Positions 1 to 14,100 of a stretch of DNA of 64,000 nt are shown in pieces (the first letter of the stretch is position 1; each line of letters starts with the position of its first letter). The notes below the pieces were generated by a model. That model was not told where the DNA came from. It made no database searches and worked only from the letters and a program-made list of their open reading frames with translations. Source of the DNA: Polydactylus sextarius. Taxonomy: Eukaryota > Chordata > Actinopteri > Polynemidae. The stretch is from assembly GCA_016801845.1 (NCBI GenBank), contig CM028910.1, positions 18,816,629 to 18,880,628 on the forward strand, read 5' to 3'. A program made the translations under genes and the position numbers.

Positions 1-3000
1 CGCACGCAACAAAGTTATGTGGACGCCAACAAACTACTACCTGTTCAGCCTAGCGGTGTCAGACCTGCTGGTGCTGCTGCTTGGCATGCCACTGGAGTTG
101 TATGAGCTGTGGCAGAACTACCCCTTTCTCCTGGGGAAGGGAGGTTGCTACTTCAAAACGTTCCTATTCGAGACCGTATGCTTGGCATCCATCCTCAATG
201 TGACAGCACTGAGCGTAGAGCGCTACATTGCAGTGGTGCACCCACTGCGAGCAAAGTATGTTGTGACACGCACTCATGCCAAACGGGTCATCCTAACAGT
301 GTGGGGTGTGTCAGTGTTGTGTGCTGTTCCCAACACAAGTCTGCATGGGATCGCCATCCTTCACAGTCATTACACTGGCCCCGCAGGGAAGGGAAATGTG
401 GAGATTCCTGACTCAGCGATCTGTACATTGGTGAAACCACTCTGGATGTACAACATAACCATCCAAGTGACCACTTCGCTATTTTTCATTCTCCCCATGC
501 TCACCATCAGCGCTCTCTACATGCTGATTGGGTTGCAGCTAAAGCGTGAGAAGATGCAGCAACCCCTGGAGGCAAAGTCAGGCTTTGGACAGGACAGCTT
601 CTGTAACATCCGTACCCAGCAACAAAAGGCACGTCGCCGACAGGTCACTAAAATGTTGTGTGAGTATCAGACTCTCCTGATCTGTCAAAATCTTACCATT
701 TCTTATTTCTTTTCCAAACTTCCTGTAATTATCCTTAGACAGACCTTACTCGGTGCCAAACTCACCTGTAAGTAAACGTGTTCATGTGACAATTAGAGCC
801 CAGGTGATACTCAAAGTGAGTACTGATATGTGAGAGTTTTTAAAGATCAAATGAGCAACTTCAGTTTGAAATAAAACAGATGCTATCTGACATAGTTTGT
901 CCAAATGGGAGATAACTGCTGCTGTTGGTCAATGAACTATTAAATGTGAAGATTTCCTTACAAAAGTATTTTAGTGACAAAGCATTCAGCAGTCACAAAT
1001 GTTGAGACTTTTGTGAATTTGTCAGTTGATGGTTTGTGCACAAAGATGAAGATTATGAACTCTAAACGTCAGAATTAGATAGAGCTAAGGTGGCTATGTC
1101 TGACAGAAGTTGCTGAAGTTATTGTGAATATTAGAAAAATATCCATCATATGACCTGCGATCAACAACTTGATTCATTTCATCTGTCATTCAAGTCCGCT
1201 ACTCTTGAAGCTGCTAGAATCTAGTGGTAGATTCCTTATGTTGGAGTCTGCATGGGAAATGTAGATGGGAAACCAATCTCCTGGTTTGTCCATTTTACTT
1301 TACTTTACTTTACTGTGACCAGTGTGATGTCTGATAGAATGGGCTAAAGAGAGATGCTATAAGTGGTTGAAGAAGTTTCGACAGAAATGCATTTCTATTC
1401 TTCATGTATTATCTAGCAAAGCTCTGCCTTGGAGGAGGTAGATTGCTACTGCTTGTGTTAGAGGACTGTAAAGGTTGTAAGGATTTTCCTTGGGGGATTA
1501 TGCATATAGCATAACCGAGGTGACTGAGAAGGTTTAGCAGCTGTGTGCATCGGTCTGCTTGAGGAAAAGCTAACAGGGGCGATCTGATGCACTGTATTTT
1601 CTCAGGCAAGTGCAGGATGATGTCTAAAACTCTACAGAGGTGACAATCCCTGAGGTTTTCTCTTGGGAGAGTGAGACAGTTTGTCCTGAAAAGGCTTTGG
1701 TAAGAGTAGTAAATCAATGGCATGGAGGTGAGAGGAGTGCACAAAGGGGGATCATTGGCACCTCACACAGGTGGGGATCCAGACCGTAAATTATCTTAAT
1801 GGTTGTTCGATATGTGGCCATGCAGAGGAACTTACTTTCCACATCCAAAGTGGAGGAAATGCACTTAAGTGTGTACCTAAGTCTAACAACACCACACGGA
1901 CCAACTCTACATTAACAGTACTCCTGCCTATGTAGAAGTGGTCAAAGGCTGGACTGTCTTACAGGATTACAGTAGGGAAGGAGTAACAACATCATTTGGA
2001 GTATGGCACATTGTTCTGCCTATACTTAGCTTTGCACCTGATGAGCTAAGATAAGGAGGCCTTTCACCCTTGTGGTCACTGGCCTTGGATGCCACCCAGA
2101 GGCATTAAGCTATTAGTGTCTGTTTGACATATAATTACTACAACCCAGTATGGATTTTACATTCTAACAAATTGTACACATCAAAGCCTGAAGTAAATCA
2201 CTTCTAACCTATCAAAACCACAATGAGTCAGACATGAAAATGAAAATCACCAGAATTTTAATGCACAGTTTTTCTGTTTTTTGTTTCTGATGTAGTGGTA
2301 TGAAATATTCTACAGGTAAGCTCTTGTATAAAGACCCCCCAAAAACCAGATCAAGCGTTAATGACAAGCACTTGGACCCATGCATTCATGATTAAGGACT
2401 TCAAACAAGCATTTTCTAATCATGAGTGTAAAAATGTACTTAACGCTTATGAACACTACTTAATCAAAAGCTGTGTGATCACGACAGAATCTCTGCATCA
2501 TTGACACACAGCCCCCAGAGGGGCAGTTTAATTGAGAACAGGGAGAGCATGTTGACAACATCAATCAATGTACTGCTCTTAAAAACCCTTCCAACTGTTT
2601 CTTTCAATGCCTTTTTGTCTCTCTCTTGCCGTTTTTTTCCAGTCGTTTTAGTGGTGGTTTTCGGGATCTGCTGGGCACCATTTCACACTGACCGACTCAT
2701 GTGGAGTTTCATCAATGAATGGACTGAGAACCATCTGGAAATCTTCCAGTATGTGCACATCATTTCAGGCGTGTTTTTCTACCTCAGCTCAGCAGTCAAC
2801 CCAATCCTGTACAACCTCATGTCCACACGCTTCAGAGAAATGTTCAAGGAGGTCATGTGCCATCGGCCACATCACATCACTCCCAGAAAATACTCACTCA
2901 GCGTCACCCGGGTCACACTCCGCAGCACCTTGAGTGATGCACCTCTCAGCAATGGAACTGCTGTTGTTGAGGCTGAAGCAGAAGATGGAGAAGTGAGGAT

Positions 3001-3028
3001 GAAAGATGAGACCACTTTTTCAACTTAA
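1..3028 (+). CDS. nmur1: Neuromedin U receptor 1-type GPCR, 5' part outside window
   Basis: This is a class A peptide GPCR, a receptor for neuromedin U/S that couples to Gq at the plasma membrane. Coding exons are <1-659 and 2643-3028, with donor T|GTGAGT and acceptor TTTTCCAG|TC; the split codon restores TKMLFVLVVVFGICWAPFH across the junction. The first visible exon carries TM2 (NYYLFSLAVSDLLVLLLG), TM3 ending in the ERY motif, the TM3 and ECL2 cysteines (GGCYFK, AICTL), TM4, TM5 and the third intracellular loop. The second carries TM6 (CWAP), TM7 (NPILY) and the cytoplasmic tail. The N-terminus, TM1 and first intracellular loop lie upstream of base 1. TM6 (VVVFGICWAPFH) and the tail (TLRSTLSD) look closer to NMUR1 than NMUR2. 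The intron 660-2642 holds no other exon I can see. Whether this is the a or b fish paralogue cannot be told. Confidence 0.92.
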
Positions 3029-6000
3029 AGGGTTTCTAAAGGGTTGGTATGATGACATGGTGTTTAGACACACTGTCCCATTCTGAGTCGCTGCATCCAT
3101 CAGCTGTTATTAATATCCACTTTGAATAGGTGCATCAACTAAATACTTAAAATAGTCTGAGTTGAGGGACTGCAGGGAAAAAGGTACAGTCTTTTGCTGA
3201 AACCGCCAGGCTGTAGTGTGTTACTATGCTGCTTTTGAAAATTCAGCATATACTTGAGTTGAACACCAAACTTCTCAGAGTGCCACATTTCAAACAGGCC
3301 TGACCATACTTGAGACTGACTCAAGCCATAAAAAAACAAAAAAATCAGAGCAGGGGTGTACACTAGCTTCAATTTGCCAGCATAAATGGCAGCTAATGTT
3401 CATTGTGCAGAAGCCATTTCAGTGAAAACATTCTTTGTAAGCACTTTATTCCACTTGGGAAAATTTAATTGGTAATGGTACATTTTTACTAGCCTCGAGA
3501 CAAACAAACCGTTCTGGAACCTCTTACATCATTTTCTGATGTCCAAGGGGCACTGCAGGCAAAAATGCATCTGGATGCGACTGGATATACCTGCCATTTG
3601 TCAGAGCAACAAAACGTGTGATGTACAATCCCAATATTGAATTCAACAGACCTTTCCACGTCAACAGCCATTGTAGTTGTTAATGAAAATGCTTTGGTGT
3701 GGAAATTCATCCATGCTAACACTACACACATTACAAAACCCCTGCTATTTATAAATTAGGATGAATGAGGACTGATAAATTCAAAGTCAATGGCAGGATT
3801 GAGACAAACTATAGGGAGCCTAAGTCACATCCCTCTACTTCCAGTACATGGGTCCCATGTTCATAAAAATTATGAACGAGAGTCTATGGAGAGGATAGAA
3901 ACAATTTTCTGGTCCCGTTTGAAATGTGCCATGGTTTTCACATATGATGTTTGTGAATTTTAAAGATAATTTTTGACATCTACGCCACTAATTGGTTTGT
4001 AGTCTAACCAGTTACTTATTGTCAGAAGCACATAAATCAACAATTACATGACAAACATAGCCTTGATTCACTAATATAACAGAGCTATAACTAAAAATTA
4101 ACATTTAAATTAGGATACAGCATATGTGAAATTCAGGGGTTTCAGGGTACGATTCAGGGTCATTCATTTTATTCATAAGGACCCAGTGGGTCAACCAGAT
4201 GGGGCATGATTTAAGCTTCCTATAGTCATTTGTAGTAAGACTGGACTTTCTGTACCAACTAAGGAGTCAGTGTATAAACATAATAAAATGGACCAATGTG
4301 TATAAAATTGAATATTGTATTGTAATGGTCTGTCATGTGGGGGATAAAACTACACTTCAATAGTGTAATTGTTTACATCAACATGTTTGACAAGAAATTG
4401 TTCTGTTCAGGTAACAAACTAATCGTTAGCCCTGTGTACAGTTCTCGCTGGTGTAAAAGTGTATGTTAAAGCAATTCCTGCTGATTGTCTATTGCTTTTA
4501 ATCGTTTAACCATTTGAAGTGTACTGTACTTTATGCTCTTATCCCTAGCCACAACAGAGTGTAACTGCACAGTCTTTAACTGATTATTATAATTATTGTT
4601 TGAATTGTTAAAGATGAATGTCTCACATACAGAAAATATATGTGATTGATTTTCAAGCAGAAATCTGTAAAACTGCATGTAAACTATTTTAAAAAATTAA
4701 TTTTACAATGTGTGTATGTTGCATTGTGTTTTGTGTGTTGCCAGGAACGATGTTCTCAATTCCCTTTCAGTAATTATCAGGACTTGTGTAAAGGCACAAA
4801 GCAAAACCTAACTAATCTGTGTAGGCTAACAAAATCATAAAACCTATTTACTAAGAAGTTTGTTCTGCTTTCAGTATCTTTTTAGATAAAGCATTACTTA
4901 CACACTGACAAGACCAAAATCTGCAACTCTTAAGTATTAGTAGAACTGTGATTTTTTAATTTAATTTAATTTTATTATATTATATTAAGTACCTTACAAG
5001 TAGAAGGGCTGTTATCATGTTTTTCCTTAAGATGAGGAAAGAAGAAAAGTGATGGAATCAACTACGAAACCAAAAATACAAGCTTTGTTTCACTAGAAAC
5101 ATGAACACACCCACAACTGTCATGAAAACAGTAGCCTAATGGTGACTACACAACAGGGAGCAGGTCACTAAACAATATTATCCTGTTAATAAACCACTAC
5201 TTTTTGTGCACAAGGTTGATCATGTAAACTAAAATAAAAGTTTGCTGAACTTAAACTCTTTTGGTTTCAGTCATAATCTTTGTCATTTTTTTCAAAGGAT
5301 ATTTCTTCAAAACTAAGAAGTGTAACACAAAATACCAAACCAAAGTCACAGGACTTCTCTCTGGTATGAAATATAAAGCCTGTACTAACACATGCCCAAG
5401 TGTAGAGAACACCAGGCAACCATAATCAAGTCTGAAACCAATTCTGTGTCAAGAGCTGTGATCCTTCATACGTGGTGCAGATACAATCAGATGACTCAGA
5501 TCTATCAAATTGTGTATAATGAGTCAAGTTGTATGAAGAATGACTCTAGGACAGGACATGAATACATCTAAAGTACACTGTTGAGGCGGTGCATAGGTTG
5601 AAAATTGTGAAATTCAGAAAGTCAACAGCGTTCAATCACATAGCAGTATGACTTGTACTGGTCATTAAACAAGACTTAACATACAATATTTTAGGTACAT
5701 ATTTTTTTAAATACACATAATCTCAGCATGTTGTGTCTTTGTGGATTTTATTTTAATATATGTTAACTATGATCTGTAAGAGCTTAAAGCTTAAAAAGAA
5801 GAACTAGCAATAGTGGCGACACGTGGTAGTTTTAGCTGTGTTTAATTCCATAACCACTTCAGGCAGAAGTTAATGGATGCACCTTTGTTCATCTGTCGTG
5901 CACTGTCAAACCACAAACATTATCACCATCATTAAGGACATATATGATTGTCCCCGGGTGATGTGGAACAATTGCCATTTTCATTTAATAGGAAAAGGGT

Positions 6001-6920
6001 TCATCTAATAGATTTTCTCATCTTCAATGGGTGTCTCATAGCTGTTGTAAATTGTTGCAAACCCAACGCTGTGTGCAAGGCTGCTTCAAGTTTTCAGTTT
6101 CTGATCACGCACGGTTCTTTCCTCAGTCAAGTTGAGTAAAAATACGTTCAAGGTAAAAATCTGTATTTTTCCGAGTATGGATGTGTCACATCCAAGCTGC
6201 CAGAAACACTGGAACTGTGCAGCAGAACAGAGTGCCTGGTGTGGTCACAAAACTGAACATGGAGGCGCATATCACCGCCCCAAAGTGAAGGTGTGCAGAA
6301 AGTTGGCACAGGAGGAATGAGGAAAATGACCTTATCACAAGTTATATCATCATCACAATATTCAACAATGTTATGGCGTATTGCATATGTTCCTGATGTT
6401 GATGCTGCCCTGATGTTCATAGTCAATAAAATTACTGTCCAATGCCAGGGCTTGACTGGCTAGAGGATTGCCAACAGCACAAGCCTTCAACCACTCATGA
6501 TTATATAATAATTATAATGTATTTTCAGGAGTCTATATAAATGATTCACATCTTTATCGCATTCAGTACTAGATGCAACCTCATTGGCCTCCTGTTGTTT
6601 CGCAGTTTCCATTTTACTTCTGTGGTTGAAGGTGTCAAGCATTAATTGTGTGGTTCTCAGTTAAGTGGCCACATGTAGCAGTTATACGTTTACATTAGTG
6701 CTAGCCAGGCATCTGGTGCCTCATCAAAAAATGTAGAGTAACAGTCATGTCCAGTCCCCAAAACCAAACCTGATCACAAAGTAACCAGAAAGTGTAAAAT
6801 CTGAATGAAATTTGTGGATATGATTACAAGCTGAGGTTTCCACCAGTGCAGTCAAAGACAACGCTCCATGAATCTAAATGTGAACTTTCCTCATGGGCCA
6901 AATACTTTTTATAACAGAAT
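3029..6920. other. nmur1 3' UTR and intergenic DNA, no gene seen
   Basis: No exon with family resemblance is seen on either strand. AATAAA hexamers at 4282-4287 and 6425-6430 could serve as nmur1 poly(A) signals, but nothing in the sequence picks one. The short open frames here have no conserved motif or credible splice context. Confidence 0.5.
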
Positions 6921-6924
6921 ATGT

Positions 6925-7680
6925 TTTATAACAGAATAGAATAAAACAGAATATATTTTATTTGTCCTGCCAACTTGGAAATATGTCTGTTTGACAGCAT
7001 AACAAAATCATGAAAATAGATTAACAGAAAATAAAAAAAGTTAACAAAGAAATTGTTTATATAAAAATGTAGGAAAAAAGAAAAGAAGTGCAAGTCTCCA
7101 GAGATGAGGAGGAAGGCTTGTGGGTGCAATGTTTTCAGCCGTCACATGACAGACTTCACAGGTAGCTGCAGCGTCGGCCGACAGCAAATTATCACAATAA
7201 CTTGTGAGAACTCCCTCGGGATGCAGTACAGCCAAACACGAACAGCACACAGCTCAATGTCCTGTGAGCAGCACTGCTCAGTAACACTGATGTGTTCCAG
7301 GTTACATCATCACTCCTTATTAAACATCATGATCCTCCGTCCTTCCTCTTGCCAGTCTCGTTAGCCCCCCTGTCTGCTGACAGGTCTCAGTGAGGCACAT
7401 GATGCTGCTCTCCTGGTAGCTGCTCCCTCTGTAGGCTGGTCAGTGCTGTGAGTTCTTCATCTTATGTGGAGAGATCGTACATTTCCCACAGTTACAGACG
7501 GTATTGATGGTTTGTACCGTCTTTTCTACTCATGGCGCTTAACTCCTGCTCCACCTTGACTCCTCCGGGACCTTGGGTCTCTTGTTGGGTTGTATCTGAG
7601 CAGCACAGTGTCATCAGCTGATCACTGTTGTAACAATTGGGCAACGGTTCAACGGTTGTCATAGTAAAACACAAAAACAG
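6925..7680 (-). mobile_element. Degenerate, internally deleted LINE (L2/Rex-like)
   Basis: On the minus strand, about 7680-7360 decodes, with frame breaks, to the start of a fish LINE endonuclease ORF: VTVGNVRSL followed by EELTALTSLQRE, then a frameshifted stretch matching the usual ESSIMCLTET region. It passes almost directly into a 3'-UTR-like stretch (about 7130-6925) ending in an AATAAA-containing AT-rich tail. The rest of the endonuclease and the whole reverse transcriptase are missing, so this is a dead short copy. Assignment to the L2/Rex group rests on memory of the EN motif; exact family and boundaries are uncertain. Confidence 0.55.
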
Positions 7681-8594
7681 TCAAAAAAAAGAAAAGGAAA
7701 AAAAATTTGAGAAAAAAGCCACCCTGACAAAAGAAAGAACGGTTTCAGTTAAAAGTTTAGGTAAAAAGAGGAAAAAGTAAGAAAAATGAGATGCTACTGT
7801 CAAACTGGCTGCTGCTCAAGCGGCGTCATGGCAACAACCAATACATCATGTGACATATCTGAAGCGTCATTGCATCAACTCAAGGCTGCTAGGCATGGCG
7901 ATTAAATGTCAATTTAGGCTGATTTGAGTTTCTGACTAAAATGGTCATTTAAATTCGATGATGTTTGATTTTCAGAATTAAACTTCTTGTTGCTTTGAAT
8001 TGCTCAGCAATAGCATTTCCAGTATTATACTCCCATGGCTGAGGATCATTTTTTCATATTGTAATGATGATAACCAGCTTTCCTCTGCTCAGTCTTTCAG
8101 ATGAGAATCCTATTACTATTGAAATATATTTGACGAGCAGTTAGCATTCAGTATTAAAATGCACTGCATGAACGCATTTAGCCTACCTAAAAATACATAT
8201 TCATGTCCGTTCACTAGGGACAGCGAACACTGAGGCAAAGATCTGTCTGTACTACTCAAAAAATCAAAACTTAACTCCACTTCATTAGCAGGAAGATTAG
8301 AAGGTAAAGAGGGGTTTGGGGTCCACTACAGTCTCATAATTGCACTCAGTGTCTCTTCAATAAGTTACACTTAGAATTTAGTGAGAAACATGGAAGTGTG
8401 CTTCGCTGAGGAGCTTTATCATACAGTGATCAACTTCATTTCCTGTTTCTTTGTTTCTCTGTTTTGTTTATATCAGTCACTGCAAATAATGTGGATCCAA
8501 GGTTTCAAAGGGTAATTGCCACTTCTAAGCTTCTCCAGCAATTGGTGTTGCTTCTTCACATACCCGAAAATCTGAATCCGATTGCAAGTCTCAA

Positions 8595-8630
<36 letters not shown>

Positions 8631-10458
8631 TTGTGAGTTTTTTTTCCTGACAAAAAGCTTTATTCTGTTTGTTTTTTTTTCCGCAAAAAGAAATGGGTTT
8701 CTCAACCAATCCAGCTATGTAGAATTAGGCTGTGGGCTGTAGAAGTAAGAATTAACACAATTTAATTAGCCACTAATCAAGTTTCCTTAATGTCCACCTG
8801 TGGGGTGGACATTAAGCAGGTGAAATCACATTCTACACATTATCCTCAGCTCTGCTTTTCTTCACTTGCCTTGTTATACATGTTGTGTATGCCACTGAGT
8901 ATGCCTGCAGACACATGTGCAGTTGTTGTAATTTCTTGAATACATCTGTCAAGTAGCGCAGCTTTGCAAACTAGTCTGTGTCCTCAATAAAGACTCGACT
9001 ACAGCAGCGTGTTGAGTGCTTCTCTTAGGAGAGAGCCAGTGCACTTCTGTATTCGCTCTGGTCACGTTTTCACAAGCTGTGGAAACAGTCACACACGAAG
9101 CACCTTAATTAAGTTTATTATTTTGATGCTGTTGCTCAAAATGTAATTTGACATAGAACTAATTTCCATGGCCTCCTGTGCTTCCCCTGCACTTAAGAGT
9201 TCCTACAGCTTAATCAAAATCACCTGTTCCCATCATATGTTCTGCAGTAAAGTAGATCTTTTCACGAAGGCGCAGTTTTGTGAAATGATCTGTTGGGTTT
9301 TTGTCCAGGATTATCTCGGCTGGAAGTAAAAGGTTTTTATCTATGGTGAATAGATTTTTTTTAACTTTAGCTTCAAACAATATCATCACATAATAAGCCC
9401 TGGTTGCTTTGGCTGACGTGGAGACTTTACGGATCATTTCATGGGACGATCTGGGGTCAGTCTTGCTTAAAAACCTCTGATGCTTTACTAATATGACACT
9501 GATGTTTTGTGCTGAGACTTTGTTGGAGGAGTGCTGGTCTCACGCAACTGTTAATACTGAAAACTATTGTGTCCCAGGCGCCTGATCATCAGCATACAAA
9601 CTTCAACTGTACTATTAAACCCTATCCTGTCCTTCAAAATAAACAACGAGGGCCTTACACTGTGTATGCAATGTGTTTACAGAATGAGCAGTACTGCTAA
9701 AAAAAAAAAAACCTGTACTACAAGCTTTTCATTCAATCTGACAGTTTCACAATGGAGCTGTACACTGCTCATTTATCTACATATGCTGTCAGTTCACAAG
9801 AAAAATCATATCCTTAAGCTACACTTAAACTTACTATGGAACACATGTCTTCCTCCCATGAATATTTCAGTTGGGATACTACTGTACATACTAAACCTCC
9901 AAAAGAAAAAACTGTGTTGGACATTTGCATGACAGATACCTATCTGGAGGCATCACATATTATCTTCTTGCCCTTGGCCAGATGAATAATGAGGGTGCTT
10001 CACTGGAGGCTGTAGTTTGATGTGATTGCTCCGGGCAAGCTTGTCAAGGCTTCAAATTGCACCTATTGGCTAAGTGAGACATTCAGCTCTCTCTCAATCA
10101 CACTTCTGAAATCACAGGGTAGCATGCATTCAACATGAATAAGCCACTTAAAATAAACACTTGGAGATCAAATGAAACACTTTCTACATTCGTATACTTT
10201 GACACAAAGTAGTTGACTTGAGTATTGGTTGATCTCTGTAGCTCTCCACTGCTCATTTTTCTTTCTTTAAATTCTCAGACTAAAAACATGGTTGAAGCCA
10301 ACTTTATATTTTAGGTAAATTAAATAATTTAATATAAAACAATATGTACACAATTTATTCACCAATGGACTTGATAAATGGACTTGAACTGGAATGAAAA
10401 CATATTGTTTCATTCCTTTATATATTTATAGCTTTAAATTGCAAAATTTATATTCCAA
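7681..10458. other. Intergenic, no gene seen
   Basis: AT-rich DNA with a 31-base poly(T) run at 8597-8627 and a perfect hairpin at 8786-8816. The minus-strand open frame at 9210-9437 and the plus-strand one at 9567-9932 show no recognisable motif and are probably chance. Confidence 0.5.
8786..8816. repeat. Perfect inverted repeat, 13-bp arms, 5-nt loop
   Basis: CTTAATGTCCACC and its exact reverse complement flank the loop TGTGG. It sits in gene-free DNA and could be a transposon end remnant or a hairpin-forming element. Confidence 0.8.
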
Positions 10459-11198
10459 TTTAAAGAGATCCTATGTAAGATTTTCTCCCATCTAGCAGTG
10501 AGGTTGTATACCACAACCAACTGAATGGTATTCTGTAGCCCAGCCCCTTTTCCAAGTGCACATTTCCTTTTATGGAAATATCAACAACATGTCATTCAAC
10601 ACAACTTCTACCAGTATTCTCTCAGTTGATGAGGTTAGTTTTGTAAAATAGTTATTGGTCTTATTAAGTCATTTAGTCAGAGAAAATGTCATATATGTCC
10701 ATTACAAGATACCTCATAATATTGTCACTTATTTATTATTTTGGTAGTGATTATTTGAATGCTAACATCAGCTAGCAACTTTTAGAATGAATAAAACTAA
10801 CCTAGAGATAATTATCAAAACAAAACAGCAAGTGCTTCTTCTAGTATCACGTAGCATTGACAGGGAAATCTTTTTTTCTGTGTTAAGAGTCTGACATTAG
10901 TATCCGATGAATCGATCTCCGATAGGCAGAAGAAGCAGACAAGCAAACAAATGGTGTGCCTTTATTTACCTGGTGTTGTCCCCTGTCGGGGCCTATAGTC
11001 TCAAGATGGCAGCGTAGCATGGTGATCAGCACTGAGCTCGCTAACTCTATGTATACACATAGACGGCAAATTCAAAGTCTACCAAAACACTGATTTGTTG
11101 ATGGGGGTAATTACTAATTAATGAGATCATAGTTGTGAATGAAAAAAAACATGAGTTGTTATAAAACAACCTGGAAAATTACACAGTGTGGCTTTAAA
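10459..11198. mobile_element. Non-autonomous DNA-transposon-like repeat with imperfect TIRs
   Basis: The 740-bp interval begins TTTAAAGAGATCCTATGTAA and ends with a stretch whose reverse complement begins TTTAAAGCCACACTGTGTAA, giving imperfect terminal inverted repeats of about 25 bp. The left end (ATCCTATGTAAGATTT... CATCTAGCAGTGAGGTTG) resembles a repeat I know as widespread in teleost genomes. No transposase frame is present. Target-site duplication is not clear. Confidence 0.5.
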
Positions 11199-14100
11199 GG
11201 GATATTTACACATTTGGGGAAATTTGCTTAATTGCTTTCTGGAAGAGAATTAGGCATGAAGAAGAAAAATGACTAATTATCTAAAATTACAGTGAGCTGC
11301 TGGTTTGATTATCTTAAAGGTTTGTCAAAACTATATAAGTCTTTTTTAACATAATTGGTACATAATGTAAACATACACACAGTACGTCACGTAAGATCTT
11401 CTGTCAAATGCATGTAATCTGTTCGAAATGAAACTCCAAGCTATACCTATTTAAAATAGTGCCAGATGTCGGAAACCCTTGGACCCATTGTAAAGATACA
11501 TTATCGTCTAAAAAACCTGGAAGCAAAATTGGTGCCACTGGTTGACTCTTCTTGTAAATAACAGACAGCAATCACCTCATAGCCTGCTCCCCCAAGAGGA
11601 GGTGAAGAGTGGAAAATAAGGGCTCATTAATGCACAGGCACAGCTCTCACAGAGTCCATCAGTATATTGTGAACACAGACACACAGCCATCACTTGGCAC
11701 CATCTGGAAGAGTATAAATAAAACACTAACTCCGAGGTGAGGTTTTGCTGTTGCAATAAGACTGAAAGTTGAATTCTTGAATAAATATAATAATGATAAG
11801 ATCTCAGTTGTTGGTAATTCTGGTCTGCTTCTTTATATTTATTATATTTTGGTCATGTGTCTAGAACAGTGTCACTTTTAGTAAATAAACAACAGGTTCT
11901 ACAACACATTGACCACACTGGTCAGATTCCCAGCAGATTCCTGGCAAAATGTCACAAAAAGTCACTGAAACTAATTACACAGAGGTTCAAATACATAACT
12001 CATGAATAAACCATCATGAACCAAATAAAGTATGTGGCTTTTTTTAATGAAATGTAGAAAATCTGACTCAGAGAAGGAGAAGAAGAGGAGGATATGGAGG
12101 TCATATAAAAGCAGCAGAGATAAATTACTCTAAGCAATCTTGAAAATACTGCAGATAAAGATCAAACCGCTTGAAAACAATCCATGTCTCACATGACTCA
12201 CATGACAAGTGAGTCTTGCAGTGTGGGCACTCAAACAATCTCTGTTAGTCACTTGTGCAGACACAAGTGACCAGCTCCACAAGCAACACACAGAGCCATA
12301 TCAGAGACACTGCTATCAGGAGCTAGACAACACTCTCTGTTGTGATGGGTGATGTTTTTACTTCTGTATAGCCACATAGACTTGAACCACTAACAATTTA
12401 CAACTGCAAGACCACAAAGAATATATACCAAAGATTTGTCTTGGTCTATATTTGGTGTGATCAACTCTATCAACTTTAAAAGTGTGATATTTATGATTTT
12501 ATAAACTCAATTAAGAACCAACTAAATTCAAAAAGAAGATACAACAGATAACTGGACCAAGAAATGCTCTCTTCCAAACACTTTACATTACTCACAGTCA
12601 TCAGATGTTGTTGCTATAGAAACTAGAAAATGCCACAATGAACTAGAAGGTGAAGGTACACATGCACTGTCCCCTGTGTGCAGCATAGGTCAATCTATAA
12701 CAACAAATGAAAATTGTCAATTGTTCGCTAAGATGATACCTCCTCTTCACGCTGGCCTCTGAGGAAGAATGAAATGCTATATAACCCTGCAGGAAGAGGA
12801 AAAACACTCCCACGTATGATATCCAGCTTTGTGTGTGTGTTTCCATTGACAGGATATGAATGGCACCACAGAAACACAAAAATTGGTTCACAATAGATTG
12901 AATGGCAGCTCATGGAATGAGCTAAAACCAAATCAGGAGTGTAATTAATGAATAGCCCTCTGTTGAGGAAATGTTTTCACCATAGACCATTTGACCATCA
13001 TGTCCATCAGGTGAGAAATTCAAATGATTGAAACGCACATTCGGTTTTATTCAACATACTTCCGTTGTGAATAAAATCAATTTCTTTTTCTCTAATTTCA
13101 AAAAAACAACGGTTTTGAAAATACTAATGAGATTATCCTTTTTATATTGCTGAGCAAGAAGAGAGCTTCATAAGGACTAATGAGAGAACATCCAACTGCA
13201 AAGTGCAACCAATTATTGTTTTCCATCTAATAGACATTCCTAATTATACTCACCATCAGTTCTTAATAGCCAGCCAGGAAATGACAGTAAGCATTACGTT
13301 TGCTATGTTCATGCAAATCTTACAGCCCAGTAATTAGAGCTCATTTATAAATATATCTAACGAGAGGGAGTTTGATTATCATTGTATAGCTCTGAGCAAA
13401 AGAAAAAGGAGACGGCCGTAGACATTGTTGTGATAATTATAAGTTTCCTATTTGAACTATACTTTTGACAAGACATCAAAGTGAATGACAAGAAGCCAAG
13501 AGACTCAGTTGCACTGATCAATATTTTTTTTTTAAGATTTCCACTGCAGGTAGTCAGACATAAGCCCTTTCTCTCTTCAAAGTCTGTTTTGTTGTCTCCA
13601 CTTTTATTTAATTTTCAAATCCATATCAAAGTTGTTTAACACATCCTGAAGTGGGGAATCTTCCCCATTGCATTTGATTAAAAGTATATTGGTTAGAGGC
13701 TAACATCAGCCACATTAGCTGTTGCTGGTGTAATCAAGTAAAAAAATAACTAACCAATAGTGTCACAAGTAAAAACATTTTTGCAAAGCAGAGTTGTAAG
13801 GTGCATTATTTCTCAAGGTCAAAACTATATGATTGGTACTGCCTGTGACACGAGGCAAATCATAAATGAACCAAAAAGACCAAAGCAGCAAACGAAGCAT
13901 GTGACATTTTTCTCCTGTCGCCATTTCTCTTGATGTATAACCTTATGGTAATATATAAATCTTCAAAAGGATTTGCTGTTCTGAAAAGGTCTTATAAAAT
14001 GAAAACTGTGATGCTGATAAAAAATATCCATTTATCATGGAACGAGTATCAATGAATCTTAATAACTTTTAAATATCAAAATAAAGCATAATACGCAGTA

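Noticed and set aside
8464..8742. Open frames on both strands around 8600
   Set aside because: They exist only because of the 31-base poly(T) run.
9210..9437. 75-codon minus-strand frame rich in Lys/Thr
   Set aside because: I considered a transposase or small protein, but no motif, splice sites or homologous residues could be named.
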